Shown here one piece after another: positions 1 to 7,700 of a stretch of DNA of 64,000 bases; position 1 is the first letter of the stretch, and the number at the start of each line of letters is the position of its first letter. Both the position numbers and the translations under genes were made by a program. This DNA comes from Arthrobacter_B sp038069765 (GTDB lineage Bacteria; Actinomycetota; Actinomycetes; Actinomycetales; Micrococcaceae). The notes beneath the pieces were generated by a model. It made no database searches. It was not told the DNA's origin and saw nothing but the letters and a program-made list of their open reading frames with translations. The stretch covers positions 186,001 through 250,000 of the forward strand of contig NZ_JBBPFS010000004.1 of NCBI RefSeq assembly GCF_038069765.1, given 5' to 3'.

Positions 1-264
1 ATTTTGCTCCCGTCCCACGGCGCCCCGGGGCGCCCCCTGTTCTCCACCTAATACCCGAAATTCCTGCAGGTGCAACTAATAACTCGGTTTCCGAAGGGTT
101 TTACCGGGACCTCTGGTATTCACGGCGTGTCTGCTGGAAGTATATGAGCCTGACGGCATCACCCAGACGTCGGAAGAAAATCAGCATCCACACCGCACCT
201 TCTACAGTCTTCACCTTCACGGGGGCAGCCTTCCAGATCCCCACGCTGCAGAGGCTGCCGATAC
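1..264. other. Intergenic region at left edge
   Basis: No gene is supported here. A perfect 16-bp palindrome (GGCGCCCCGGGGCGCC) lies at 19-34 and may be the terminator stem of a gene to the left. An 84-codon frame at 144-398 has Arg-rich, atypical composition, no good ribosome-binding site and no recognisable family, so I do not call it. Confidence 0.5.
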
Positions 265-423
265 ATGAACTTTTCCCCCCAAACACCCAGTCTTCCCGCT
301 TCCGCCGCAGCAGATTCCACCGGCGGTTCGCGGCAGCGAGGGCAGCACAGTACTTCGGTTTTCACTTCTTCATGGCCGGATGTCATCGGCCGGCCTGACC
401 CCAACGGGAGGGACCTCGTATGA
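265..423 (+). CDS. Possible 52-aa small peptide translationally coupled to the LanB-like gene
   Basis: An ATG at 265, with AGAGG about 10 bases upstream, opens a 52-codon frame. Its TGA stop (421-423) overlaps the ATG (420) of the next gene in the ATGA arrangement used by most true operon pairs in this window. The product is rich in Ser, Thr, Pro and Gly, has no transmembrane segment, and carries a Ser/Thr run (HSTSVFTSSW) in its second half. Because the next gene resembles RiPP-modifying enzymes, a precursor-peptide role is worth testing, but no leader or core motif is recognisable. Third-position G/C is lower than in surrounding genes, which argues for caution. Confidence 0.3.
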   Translation: MNFSPQTPSLPASAAADSTGGSRQRGQHSTSVFTSSWPDVIGRPDPNGRDLV

Positions 424-1373
424 GCCAGTTAGCTGCGGCACAACCCACCAAGCCGCTAACGCCAGGAGCCGAATGGTGGTCTCTGACCATCCAACCCACT
501 GAAAAAGATGTTTGTGATGCTGTCATCGGAGAGGTCATTACTCCGCTGGCAGCGCAGGCCCGATCGTGGGGTGCACAGCGATGGTTCCATACCCGCTGCA
601 TGGACCCGGCTCATCCCTATATACAGGTCCGCATTCTGGGTGCGCCGCGGGTCCTGGACCGGCTGGAATCTCTGATGCGCGCACTGGTGGACCAGTCGGC
701 TCCCAATCTGGGGGAGCTCCAGACCTCGGAGTACCGCGAAGAGCCCATTCCCAGCCGCTGGGATTACGGCCAGGTTTCCGCGAGGGCTGAATCCGATCTG
801 GCGAAATACGGCGGAGCGGACGGTCTGGCTCTGGCAGAGGAAGTCTTTGAACTGTCCTCCGATCTGGCCGCCTGGGCCACGTCCCGGTTCCCCAAGGCGA
901 ACAGCCGTTCCTCCCTGGCGGCGCTTCTCCTCTTTGATGCCAGCTATGCCATGATGCGCGGACCGCGGTCACCGGTCTGGGCGGACCGGAGGGCCATCTC
1001 GTGGGATTACTACTGGGACAGCCATCTCCGCAGCTGCACCGCGGCTTCCGGCCCGCAAGCGGCGCACATGCGCAATGCACTGACCTCGCAGTTGGCGCCA
1101 CGCATTCTGCCCGCACACCGGCTGATGGCCGCCACCGCCTCGGAACCGGCTGTGGATAACTGGCGCAAGCGCTGGTCCCGGGCCATCGACACGTATTTGT
1201 ACCGGGCGGACAAAGTCCGGGCCAGCCGCAGCGCCCAGCAACTCACGGTTTACCAAAGCCGCCTGATGCTGAACCGGTTGGGCATTTCTGTCCGGGACGA
1301 GGCCGGCTTGGGGCTGTACGCGCGATCCTGGAGCAAGGAACGGGAAGCTGACTTCCTGAAGATGGCGCCGTAG
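420..1373 (+). CDS. Stand-alone LanB C-terminal-like / thiopeptide-type biosynthesis protein
   Basis: A 317-aa soluble protein. The N-terminal WWSLTIQP segment, the RWFHTRCMDPAHPYIQVRI block (about residues 58-77) and a C-terminal MLNRLGIS...E motif match the layout of the SpaB_C / thiopeptide-type bacteriocin biosynthesis domain. In class I lanthipeptide dehydratases that domain eliminates glutamate; in thiopeptide systems a stand-alone relative does cycloaddition. By eye, the usual His residues just before the NRL motif (HMHxNRL) are replaced (RLMLNRL), so classical glutamate elimination is doubtful. No dehydratase N-terminal domain, cyclase or transporter is nearby on the right; the left side is outside the window. 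The start has a strong GGGAGGG site 7 bases upstream. Family assignment is fairly sure; substrate is unknown. Confidence 0.65.
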   Translation: MSQLAAAQPTKPLTPGAEWWSLTIQPTEKDVCDAVIGEVITPLAAQARSWGAQRWFHTRCMDPAHPYIQVRILGAPRVLDRLESLMRALVDQSAPNLGELQTSEYREEPIPSRWDYGQVSARAESDLAKYGGADGLALAEEVFELSSDLAAWATSRFPKANSRSSLAALLLFDASYAMMRGPRSPVWADRRAISWDYYWDSHLRSCTAASGPQAAHMRNALTSQLAPRILPAHRLMAATASEPAVDNWRKRWSRAIDTYLYRADKVRASRSAQQLTVYQSRLMLNRLGISVRDEAGLGLYARSWSKEREADFLKMAP

Positions 1374-1376
1374 GGC

Positions 1377-1425
1377 TTCCTGTACAGGTTCCGCACCCGG
1401 CGCGGGTGCGGAACCTGTACAGGAA
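1377..1425. terminator. Perfect 23-bp hairpin with 3-base loop
   Basis: Arms at 1377-1399 and 1403-1425 are perfectly complementary around the loop GCG, 3 bases after the stop of the LanB-like gene. There is no U-tract, as is common for actinobacterial hairpin terminators. The stem is much longer than needed for termination. Confidence 0.6.
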
Positions 1426-1513
1426 AAATCCACCCGGGCGCCTGTCACATGGCTTCGGCGGACCGTATAACATCGGCAGCCGTGAAACCTGCCTACTCGA
1501 CCGAGATCACGCC

Positions 1514-1519
1514 TACACT
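1514..1519 (+). promoter_or_regulatory. -10 element (TACACT) of a probable leaderless promoter
   Basis: TACACT ends 6 bases before the ATG at 1526, which would place the transcription start at or next to the start codon. No Shine-Dalgarno sequence is visible, consistent with a leaderless mRNA. No good -35 hexamer is seen. Confidence 0.45.
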
Positions 1520-1525
1520 CGGCTA

Positions 1526-2257
1526 ATGAAGGCAATCCTGGGCGGAACCTCGGTAGCTGCGGAGCTTCAGCAGCTCATCCTTGAGACTGAGAGCATGGAG
1601 CAGTTCCTGGAGGCTTTCGCCCAACACGCGGCCGGGCTGTTCAGTGATCAGGCCCTCCTTCTGTGCGGCGTCACCCTCAAGCGCGGAAGACAGGCGGCAA
1701 CCGTGGCCAGCAGCAGCGCTGCGGCCAAGGAGCTAGACGAAGTCCAATACGGTTTCGGCCAGGGTCCCTGTCTGCACGCGGCATCGACGGGAGACGTCAC
1801 GCTGGTGGCTGACACGCGGACCGATCCCCGCTGGCCGGCGTACTTCGATGCAATTCAAGACCGGGGCTACTACTCTATTCTGGCCGTCCCCCTGGTCGTG
1901 GGCGACGACGGCGGAGCTGCACTTGATTTGTACGCCCGGGAAACCGGGGTGTTCGACGACGAAATGACGCGCCGCGTCCAGGATTACGCCGCCGAGGCCA
2001 CTGCCACCCTGCAGGTCGCTGTTCAAATTGCCGCCTACCGGGAAATTAATGAGGACCTGCGCGCAGCCATGCGGTCCCGGACGGCAATCGACGTCGCGGT
2101 CGGCATTGTCGCCGGCCAGAACCGCTGCACCCAGGAGCAGGCCTTTTCCATACTCCGCCGCGCCTCCAGCAACCAGAATTTGAAGCTCCGCAGCCTGGCT
2201 GAACGTGTGGTGGAGTCGGTCACCGCCGCCAAGGTCCAAACTCACTTCATCGAGTAA
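1526..2257 (+). CDS. GAF-ANTAR domain regulator
   Basis: A 243-aa cytoplasmic protein. An N-terminal GAF domain (about residues 15-165, with the GFGQGPCLHA and SILAVPL blocks typical of actinobacterial GAF-ANTAR proteins) is followed by a C-terminal ANTAR domain (about 170-235: AMRSRTAIDVAVGIVAGQ then EQAFSILRRASSNQN). ANTAR domains bind paired hexanucleotide-loop hairpins in nascent RNA and prevent termination; GAF senses a small ligand. The ATG at 1526 is preferred to an in-frame GTG at 1406, which lies inside the hairpin. No clear target hairpin pair is seen next to it, so the regulon is unknown. Confidence 0.85.
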   Translation: MKAILGGTSVAAELQQLILETESMEQFLEAFAQHAAGLFSDQALLLCGVTLKRGRQAATVASSSAAAKELDEVQYGFGQGPCLHAASTGDVTLVADTRTDPRWPAYFDAIQDRGYYSILAVPLVVGDDGGAALDLYARETGVFDDEMTRRVQDYAAEATATLQVAVQIAAYREINEDLRAAMRSRTAIDVAVGIVAGQNRCTQEQAFSILRRASSNQNLKLRSLAERVVESVTAAKVQTHFIE

Positions 2258-2338
2258 GCCGGGTGCCGCCCGATCCGCTGCCGGCCCGGCCTTCAGCGTC
2301 CTTTCAGGTGGATTGGTAATACTAATAGGGCAACGCGA

Positions 2339-2383
2339 GGGGCGCTTCCGGAAGTGAGACCACCGGAGGCGCCCCGCTTTGTT
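2339..2383 (+). terminator. Hairpin terminator after GAF-ANTAR gene
   Basis: GGGGCGCTTCCGG (2339-2351) pairs with CCGGAGGCGCCCC (2363-2375) apart from one internal mismatch, followed by GCTTTGTT. It separates two convergent genes. Confidence 0.7.
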
Positions 2384-2443
2384 GATCCGGCCGTCGCTGC
2401 TGCAACATCTTTTACCGGCAACCCGGGGTGCCGGCGGGTTTCG

Positions 2444-3730
2444 CTAGGACGCAGAATCCGGTGCCGGGACCGCTGCCGGGACCGGCTGCGGCAGCTCCCG
2501 GTCCTCCCCGGACGGCGGCGCGAATCCGTCGTCCGCTTCCGGTTCCTTTCCGGAAACAGCGGCGTTGGCCGAGGTCAGCGACTGATCCCGCAGGTACCGC
2601 AGCACCACAATGGTGACGGCGGTTGCGGGAACCGCCAGGAAGGCCCCCACGATTCCGAAAAGGGTGCTGCCTACCGTAACGGACCCGAGGACGACGGCGG
2701 GGTGGAGTTTCAGTGTCTTGCCCACGAGGAAGGGCTGCAGGATGTTTGACTCCAGCTGCTGAACGACCAGGACGATGCCCAGCACGACGAGGGCGGTTAC
2801 CCATCCGTGGGAGACCAGGGTCACGAGTGTTGCCAGGATTCCGGTTGCCACCGCCCCGACGATGGGGATGAAGCTGGCGAAGAAGATCAGGACCATCAGC
2901 GCCAGCGCCAGCGGAACATCCAGCAGCAGCAGTGCCAGCCCGATGAACACGGCGTCAGCCAGTGCCACGGTGGCCTGGGCCAGGATATAGGCCGACAGGG
3001 TCTGCCATGCCTCCTCGGATACCCGGACTGCGTGGACAAACGCCCGGTTGTTGGTCCAGCGGCTGGCCCAGGGCAGGAATTTGTCCCCGTCCTTCAGGCA
3101 GAAGAACGTGAACACCAGGGTCAGCAGGAACACCACGGTGATGGAGGTGACAGTTCCCAGCCCTGCGGTGATTCCCGAGACAATATCGCTGCTGTGCTCG
3201 CGGATCTGGGCAACGCCGGCGTCGAGAAGTTCATTGAAATCGACGGTCTGAACGGCGAAGGGCAGCCCGGCGACAAAATCCGTCAGATCTTCCAGGTTCC
3301 GCCCGGCCATCCGCGCGAGTTCCTTCGAACCTGACGAGATGGAGGGCAGCACCAGCACGGTCACAGCGGCAATGGCGGCCAGCAGCCCCAGCAGCGACAG
3401 AAGGGCGGCCAGCGCCTTGGGAAGCATCTTGCGGAGCACCCGGTTGACGGGCCAGAGGATGGATGAAAGGAGGAGTGCCAGCAGCCCCGGGAGCGCAACC
3501 GACCACAGCGAGCGGATGGTGAACCAGAGCACCACCAGGCCGGCCAGGACAATCAGTCCGCGGGCTACCCACACGGACGATGCAACCAGTCCCCGGGCAA
3601 AGGTTCCGCGCGGCTTGAGGCCTGCCGCCCTTCCGGACGTGCCTGCCTCCGCGGAGGAACGGTCGGTGGAGCCGGCCGCTGCCGGTGAGGATATGGAATC
3701 GGTCGTGTTCACCGTTCCATCTTGCCTCAC
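2444..3730 (-). CDS. AI-2E family (PerM/YdiK-type) membrane transporter
   Basis: A 428-aa polytopic membrane protein with a polar N-terminal tail (first ~45 residues) and a Pro/Asp-rich C-terminal tail. It has about eight hydrophobic segments. The long mid-protein extramembrane stretch, the FFCLKDG motif and the late segment FIPIVGAVATGIL...QQLESNILQPFLVG are characteristic of the AI-2E/PerM family. Members are putative exporters or channels; for most the substrate is not known and the autoinducer-2 label should not be taken literally. It is convergent with the GAF-ANTAR gene. The 66-aa gene at 3743-3943 ends 12 bases upstream, so co-transcription is possible. Confidence 0.85.
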   Translation of the reverse strand: MRQDGTVNTTDSISSPAAAGSTDRSSAEAGTSGRAAGLKPRGTFARGLVASSVWVARGLIVLAGLVVLWFTIRSLWSVALPGLLALLLSSILWPVNRVLRKMLPKALAALLSLLGLLAAIAAVTVLVLPSISSGSKELARMAGRNLEDLTDFVAGLPFAVQTVDFNELLDAGVAQIREHSSDIVSGITAGLGTVTSITVVFLLTLVFTFFCLKDGDKFLPWASRWTNNRAFVHAVRVSEEAWQTLSAYILAQATVALADAVFIGLALLLLDVPLALALMVLIFFASFIPIVGAVATGILATLVTLVSHGWVTALVVLGIVLVVQQLESNILQPFLVGKTLKLHPAVVLGSVTVGSTLFGIVGAFLAVPATAVTIVVLRYLRDQSLTSANAAVSGKEPEADDGFAPPSGEDRELPQPVPAAVPAPDSAS

Positions 3731-3742
3731 CGGGGCAGGTAA

Positions 3743-3943
3743 CTATTCAGCGAACTGCGGCTGCCCTTCGATGAACACCCAGTCCCGCTCCTCGAGGATG
3801 GGTTCCATCACAGGCCCGCCGGCCTCGGCTATCCGGTCCTGTATTTTCCCCGGAATCCCTTCGTCCCGGAGATTCTCCCGTAGCCACGTCTTGGCCGATC
3901 CGTCGAGATACGGCCACCAGCGCTCAATCTGGATGGGTTGCAT
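3743..3943 (-). CDS. Hypothetical 66-aa protein
   Basis: Small soluble protein beginning MQPIQIERWWPYLDG. A strong site (AAAGGGGGCGTT then ATG) fixes the start at 3943 rather than at the longer in-frame ATG at 4000. It is Trp- and acidic-residue rich with no membrane segment, and I recognise no domain. It lies between pstS and the AI-2E gene on the same strand and may be read with either. Confidence 0.6.
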   Translation of the reverse strand: MQPIQIERWWPYLDGSAKTWLRENLRDEGIPGKIQDRIAEAGGPVMEPILEERDWVFIEGQPQFAE

Positions 3944-4032
3944 AACGCCCCCTTTAATCTGCGGTAGATCCACGGTGCCACCGCTGTCCGGACGGCGCAA
4001 GGGGGCTACGGAGTACCGGCGGCAGCAGACCC

Positions 4033-5148
4033 CTAGGGCATGGTGGTGATGCTGTCGATCGCCGTGCGGGCCTGCTCCGCCAGGGTTGCCGGGATCGGGG
4101 CGCTCTTGGCGGCGTCCTCCGAGGCGGCCTGGCCCTCGTCGCTGACCACATAGTTGCCGAAGGTCTTTACCAGTTCAACGGTGTTCGGATCCTCGTAGGC
4201 GCTGCAGAAAATCTGGTAGGAAACGAGGACCAGCGGGTAGGCTCCGGGGGCCGTGGTGGTGCGGTCCAGATGGAGGGCAATGTCATTGGGCGCGCGGTCC
4301 GGGACACGTTTGGCCTGCTCGACGGCGATCGAGGCCCCGTCCGCACTAATGGGAACGTAGTCCTCGCCCACCAGGAGGTTGACGGTACCCATGGAGTCAT
4401 CGATGACCGAATCGTCGGCATAGGTCACGGCGCCTTCGGTGCGGGTCACGGTGCTGACAACGCCGGAGTTGCCCTGCGCATTTTCACCCGCCAGGCCGCC
4501 GGGCCAGGTTCCCGACGGACCGTCCGGCCAAGCCTCCGGAGCCGCTTCATGCAGGTACTCCGTGAAATTCTCGGTGGTGCCGGAATCATCGGCGCGGCTC
4601 ACCGGCGTGACCGGCGTGTCCGGGAGCTCGATTCCGGGATTCTGGTTGGCGATGGCCGGATCATTCCAGGTCTTGACCTCGCCGCGGAAAATCGCGGCAA
4701 TGGTTGCTGCGTCCAGGTTCAGGGAATCGATGCCCGGCAGATTGAAGGCGACGGCGATGGGCGAGATGTAGGCAGGTATATCCAGGGCCCCGCCCGGACC
4801 GCACACTTCCTTGGCTTCCGCGATTTCTTCGTCCTGGAGATAGGCGTCAGAGCCGGCGAAGTTGACCGCCCCGGCCAGCAGGGCGCTGCGCCCGGCACCG
4901 GAACCGTCCGGCGAGTACTGCAGCTGGACGTTCGGATGCAGAATCCCGAATCCCGCAATCCAGGCGTCCATCGCCGGACCCTGGGCGCTGGAACCGGAAC
5001 CGGAGAGAATGCCGGACAGGGTGGAGGTGCTGTTCTCCGCAGCCTCGCGCTGCTCAGCCCCCAGCGGATAATCGGAGCCGCAGGCAGACAATGCCAGGGC
5101 GGCGGCGGCAACCAGTGCAAGGGCACGGACGGGACGGGGTTTGGGCAC
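4033..5148 (-). CDS. pstS: PstS-like phosphate-binding lipoprotein
   Basis: A 371-aa secreted lipoprotein with signal peptide and lipobox (ALSAC, Cys23). The body matches PstS: an early Ser/Gly block (SGSGSSAQGPAMDAW), YSPDGSGAGRSALLAG, FAGSDAYL, PIAVAFNLPG, IFRGEVKTWNDP and the phosphate-loop signature RADDSGTTENFTEYL. PstS captures phosphate for the PstCAB permease. No pstC, pstA, pstB or phoU is adjacent, whereas they usually follow directly; the permease genes must lie elsewhere or this copy acts as an orphan receptor. Divergent from the DUF1304 gene across a 189-base gap. Confidence 0.88.
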   Translation of the reverse strand: MPKPRPVRALALVAAAALALSACGSDYPLGAEQREAAENSTSTLSGILSGSGSSAQGPAMDAWIAGFGILHPNVQLQYSPDGSGAGRSALLAGAVNFAGSDAYLQDEEIAEAKEVCGPGGALDIPAYISPIAVAFNLPGIDSLNLDAATIAAIFRGEVKTWNDPAIANQNPGIELPDTPVTPVSRADDSGTTENFTEYLHEAAPEAWPDGPSGTWPGGLAGENAQGNSGVVSTVTRTEGAVTYADDSVIDDSMGTVNLLVGEDYVPISADGASIAVEQAKRVPDRAPNDIALHLDRTTTAPGAYPLVLVSYQIFCSAYEDPNTVELVKTFGNYVVSDEGQAASEDAAKSAPIPATLAEQARTAIDSITTMP

Positions 5149-5337
5149 GGAGGCGGTCCTTCCGGGGACTGTGGCTGGTGGGCACTTCGGGCTGCCCGCG
5201 GGCTCCGGAGAACACCGGTTGCCCCTTCAAGGCTAGCCGCCGTTCCCGGTCCTCCGCCAACTCAAAGCTCCGCCCGGCCTTGGCCGGGTGCACCCGAGGT
5301 GAAAGGATGGGCCCCACCCGGTGCATAAGGAGTAATT

Positions 5338-5721
5338 GTGCTCATCACTGCCGCCGTTTTCGCCGTCGTTGCTGCGGGCATCCACCTGTATATCTTCGTC
5401 TTGGAGTCCCTGCGGTGGACCGCTCCGTCCACCATGGCCGTGTTCCGGGTTGCCTCCCCGCAGGATGCTGCGGCTACGCAGGCACTGGCCTACAACCAGG
5501 GGTTCTACAACCTGTTCCTGGCTGTCGGCATTCTGCTGGGAGTTGTCCTGCTCGGTGCCGGCAGCAGAGTGGCGGGGCTTACCCTGATGAGTTTCGCGTC
5601 AGCCTCAATGGTGCTGGCGGCACTGGTCCTGGTTGCCAGCAACCGCAGCATGATCCGTCCGGCGCTGATCCAGGGCGTTGCGCCCGCAGTCTGCCTCGCG
5701 TTTACCCTGCTCGGCGCTTAA
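5338..5721 (+). CDS. DUF1304 family membrane protein
   Basis: A 127-aa protein with four predicted transmembrane helices. The FVLESLRWT segment after helix 1 and the AYNQGFYNLFLA motif before helix 2 are hallmarks of DUF1304. No biochemical function is established for the family. The start is GTG with AAGGAG about 6 bases upstream. It ends 7 bases before the stop of the convergent alkB. Confidence 0.85.
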   Translation: MLITAAVFAVVAAGIHLYIFVLESLRWTAPSTMAVFRVASPQDAAATQALAYNQGFYNLFLAVGILLGVVLLGAGSRVAGLTLMSFASASMVLAALVLVASNRSMIRPALIQGVAPAVCLAFTLLGA

Positions 5722-5728
5722 CGCATTG

Positions 5729-6415
5729 CTAGGCCATTCCGGTCATCCGCAGCGTGATGTTGATCCTGCCGCCGGCCAGTCCGCACTCCGGATCGGCGGT
5801 GCCGGGCAAGGTCTTGGGCACGCCGTGGTAAGCGAACCGGGACGGGCCGCCGAAAACGAACAGATCACCGGAATTGAGCTCAATATCGGTGTAGGGACGG
5901 GTCCGGGTTGAAGTATTCCCAAAACGGAATATGCAGCTGTCGCCAATACTCAGCGACACTACGGGGGCGCTGGACTTCTCATCCTTGTCCTGATGCATTC
6001 CCATGCGGGCACCGTGCGCGTAGTAGTTGATCAGCGCGGTGTCGGGGGTGTAGTCCTCGGGTTGCCAAAGGTCCGGCGCATAGCCCGGCTCGCCCTCCTT
6101 GGCGTACGCCTCGGCCACGGCGCGCCGGCCCAGCCGGATCAGCCAGTCCGGGACGTCGGCAACCCTCCCGCCACCGGCGTCGTCCGCGGTGCGCGTGTAT
6201 TTGTAGGGCTGCCAGTGCCAGCCCAGGCACACTGTCTGCACGGACATTGGATGTCCGCCCGGCAGAACCGCCGCCCGCATCGGGACCGGACCGACGGCCC
6301 ACTGCCGGCAGGCGGCCACGATTTCGCGCTGCGCCGCCGGGTCAAGCCACCCGGGAACGTGCACTGCCCCAGGTCCGGGCTCCGTCCGGTTCGGCGGAAA
6401 AAGCGTCCCGGTCAT
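5729..6415 (-). CDS. alkB: AlkB-type alpha-ketoglutarate-dependent DNA dealkylase
   Basis: A 228-aa protein of the Fe(II)/2-oxoglutarate dioxygenase superfamily that oxidatively removes N-alkyl groups such as 1-methyladenine and 3-methylcytosine. The iron ligands H141-x-D143 and H197 are visible, as are R217 and R223 in RINITLR, the 2-oxoglutarate/AlkB signature, and the INYY substrate-binding block (about 129-132). Its ATG overlaps the stop of ogt by 4 bases (ATGA), so it is the last gene of the sigma-ogt-alkB operon. Confidence 0.93.
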   Translation of the reverse strand: MTGTLFPPNRTEPGPGAVHVPGWLDPAAQREIVAACRQWAVGPVPMRAAVLPGGHPMSVQTVCLGWHWQPYKYTRTADDAGGGRVADVPDWLIRLGRRAVAEAYAKEGEPGYAPDLWQPEDYTPDTALINYYAHGARMGMHQDKDEKSSAPVVSLSIGDSCIFRFGNTSTRTRPYTDIELNSGDLFVFGGPSRFAYHGVPKTLPGTADPECGLAGGRINITLRMTGMA

Positions 6416-7053
6416 GCGGCGGCCTCCAGATCCAGGAGCAGGCGTTTGGCGTCGGATCCCCCGCGGTAGTTCCCCGTGGTTCCATCCGAACGCACTACTC
6501 GGTGGCAGGGCACGACGACGGGCAGCGGGTTCAGCGCACAGGCCGTCCCCACTGCCCGGACCGCGCCCGGGCTCCCCGCCAGGGAGGCGAGCGCGGAGTA
6601 GGTGGCGGTGGAGCCGTACCCGATATCCGGCAGATGCTCGACGACGGACCGGCGGAAGCCGGCGGTCAGCTGCAGGTCCAGCGGAAGGTCGAAGGAGCGG
6701 CGGGTGCCGGAAAAGTATTCCCCGATCTGGGCGGCGGCGTCCTGCAGCCGCCCGGGGGCGTTCAGGATCCGCGGGCTGATACGCGCGGCAAGCGTAGCGA
6801 GCACCGCACTGTGGTCCTCGCAGGCAAAGGCCACCCGGACCAAGCCGGCCGGGGTGGCGGCCAGGAGCAGCTCGCCCACCGGCGTGCCGATCACGGTGTA
6901 GGCCACGTCCAGGATTCCGGCCCCGGCCGCAGCAGCGGCCAGCCGGGCCTGCAGCCGCAGCAGCGTTTCGCCGTCGGCCGGCGCGGGCGGCAGCAGCAGG
7001 TCCGGCGGAAGGGTTCGTTCCGGCGGCAGGGTTCGTTCCAGAGGCATGGTCAT
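6412..7053 (-). CDS. ogt: Methylated-DNA-[protein]-cysteine S-methyltransferase (first Ogt)
   Basis: A 213-aa suicide alkyltransferase repairing O6-alkylguanine. The acceptor Cys183 sits in the PCHRVV motif, and the DNA-binding helix region and GGSDAKRLLLDLE tail are present. It has an N-terminal extension of about 45 residues with a short repeat (RTLPPERTLPPD) and no Ada-type zinc or AraC domain, so it is a repair enzyme rather than an Ada activator. It overlaps the sigma gene upstream and alkB downstream by 4 bases each. A second, shorter Ogt lies at 7701-8222; this copy is the more divergent. Confidence 0.9.
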   Translation of the reverse strand: MTMPLERTLPPERTLPPDLLLPPAPADGETLLRLQARLAAAAAGAGILDVAYTVIGTPVGELLLAATPAGLVRVAFACEDHSAVLATLAARISPRILNAPGRLQDAAAQIGEYFSGTRRSFDLPLDLQLTAGFRRSVVEHLPDIGYGSTATYSALASLAGSPGAVRAVGTACALNPLPVVVPCHRVVRSDGTTGNYRGGSDAKRLLLDLEAAA

Positions 7054-7622
7054 CGGGAATCCTCCAGGTTCAGGGCTCGCAGTTTTTTCATGCCGTCCGC
7101 CGCCGACCGGCGGCAGGCTGCCTCGGTGCCGCCGAGGAGCACAGCCACCTGTGCATAGGGCAGTCCGCCCAGATGGTGGTACGCCAAGGCTTCGCGCTGG
7201 CGCTGCGGCAGCGTTTTCAGCGCCGCCCAGAGCGGGTCGTTCTCATCGATGCTGCCGCTGGCTTCCCGGCCGTCACGGTGCGCCGCGCGGTCCGGTCCGC
7301 CCCTCTCCCCCCGTGCCGGCAGCTCTGCGACCGGAACCGGCCGGCGCGCGGCCGCACGGTGCAGGTCGATCGCCTTGCGCTTGGCGATGGTGACCAGCCA
7401 GGCCTGGACGTTGGCATCCGGGGCCAGGCCGGGGTAGGCGCGCAGGGCCGCCAGGAAAGTCTCGGACCAGGCGTCTTCAGCGTCCTGCGGTCCCAGCACG
7501 GCGCGGCACACCCGCAGCACGGCCGGCCCGTGTTCCCTGACAATGGCTTCGAACGGTTTCACTTCCACACCCGGTAGACGTTTCCGGGAGCGGTTTTGTG
7601 AGCTCCCGGCTTTCGCTCCCAT
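7050..7622 (-). CDS. ECF-like RNA polymerase sigma factor heading the alkylation-repair operon
   Basis: A 190-aa protein with a sigma-70 region 2 (about residues 22-95: AEDAWSETFLAALRAYP...AWLVTIAKRKAIDLHR) and a region 4 helix-turn-helix (about 130-185: LPQRQREALAYHHLGGLPYAQVA). A charged linker joins them. No anti-sigma factor gene is adjacent. The stop overlaps the start of ogt by 4 bases, and ogt overlaps alkB, so the factor is co-produced with two direct alkyl-repair enzymes; it probably drives this or a wider alkylation response. The start at 7622 is supported by GGGTGAGAGC just upstream, though an internal start is possible. Confidence 0.82.
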   Translation of the reverse strand: MGAKAGSSQNRSRKRLPGVEVKPFEAIVREHGPAVLRVCRAVLGPQDAEDAWSETFLAALRAYPGLAPDANVQAWLVTIAKRKAIDLHRAAARRPVPVAELPARGERGGPDRAAHRDGREASGSIDENDPLWAALKTLPQRQREALAYHHLGGLPYAQVAVLLGGTEAACRRSAADGMKKLRALNLEDSR

Positions 7623-7700
7623 GCTCTCACCCGAAGGGGCCGGCTGCCCGGCCCCGGGCCGGAGTCTTCCCCGCCGGCGGATGCCCCGGGCAGTCTGCCC

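Noticed and set aside
144..398. 84-codon ORF at the left edge
   Set aside because: Arg-rich, atypical composition, no ribosome-binding site and no family; it overlaps the better-placed 52-codon frame.
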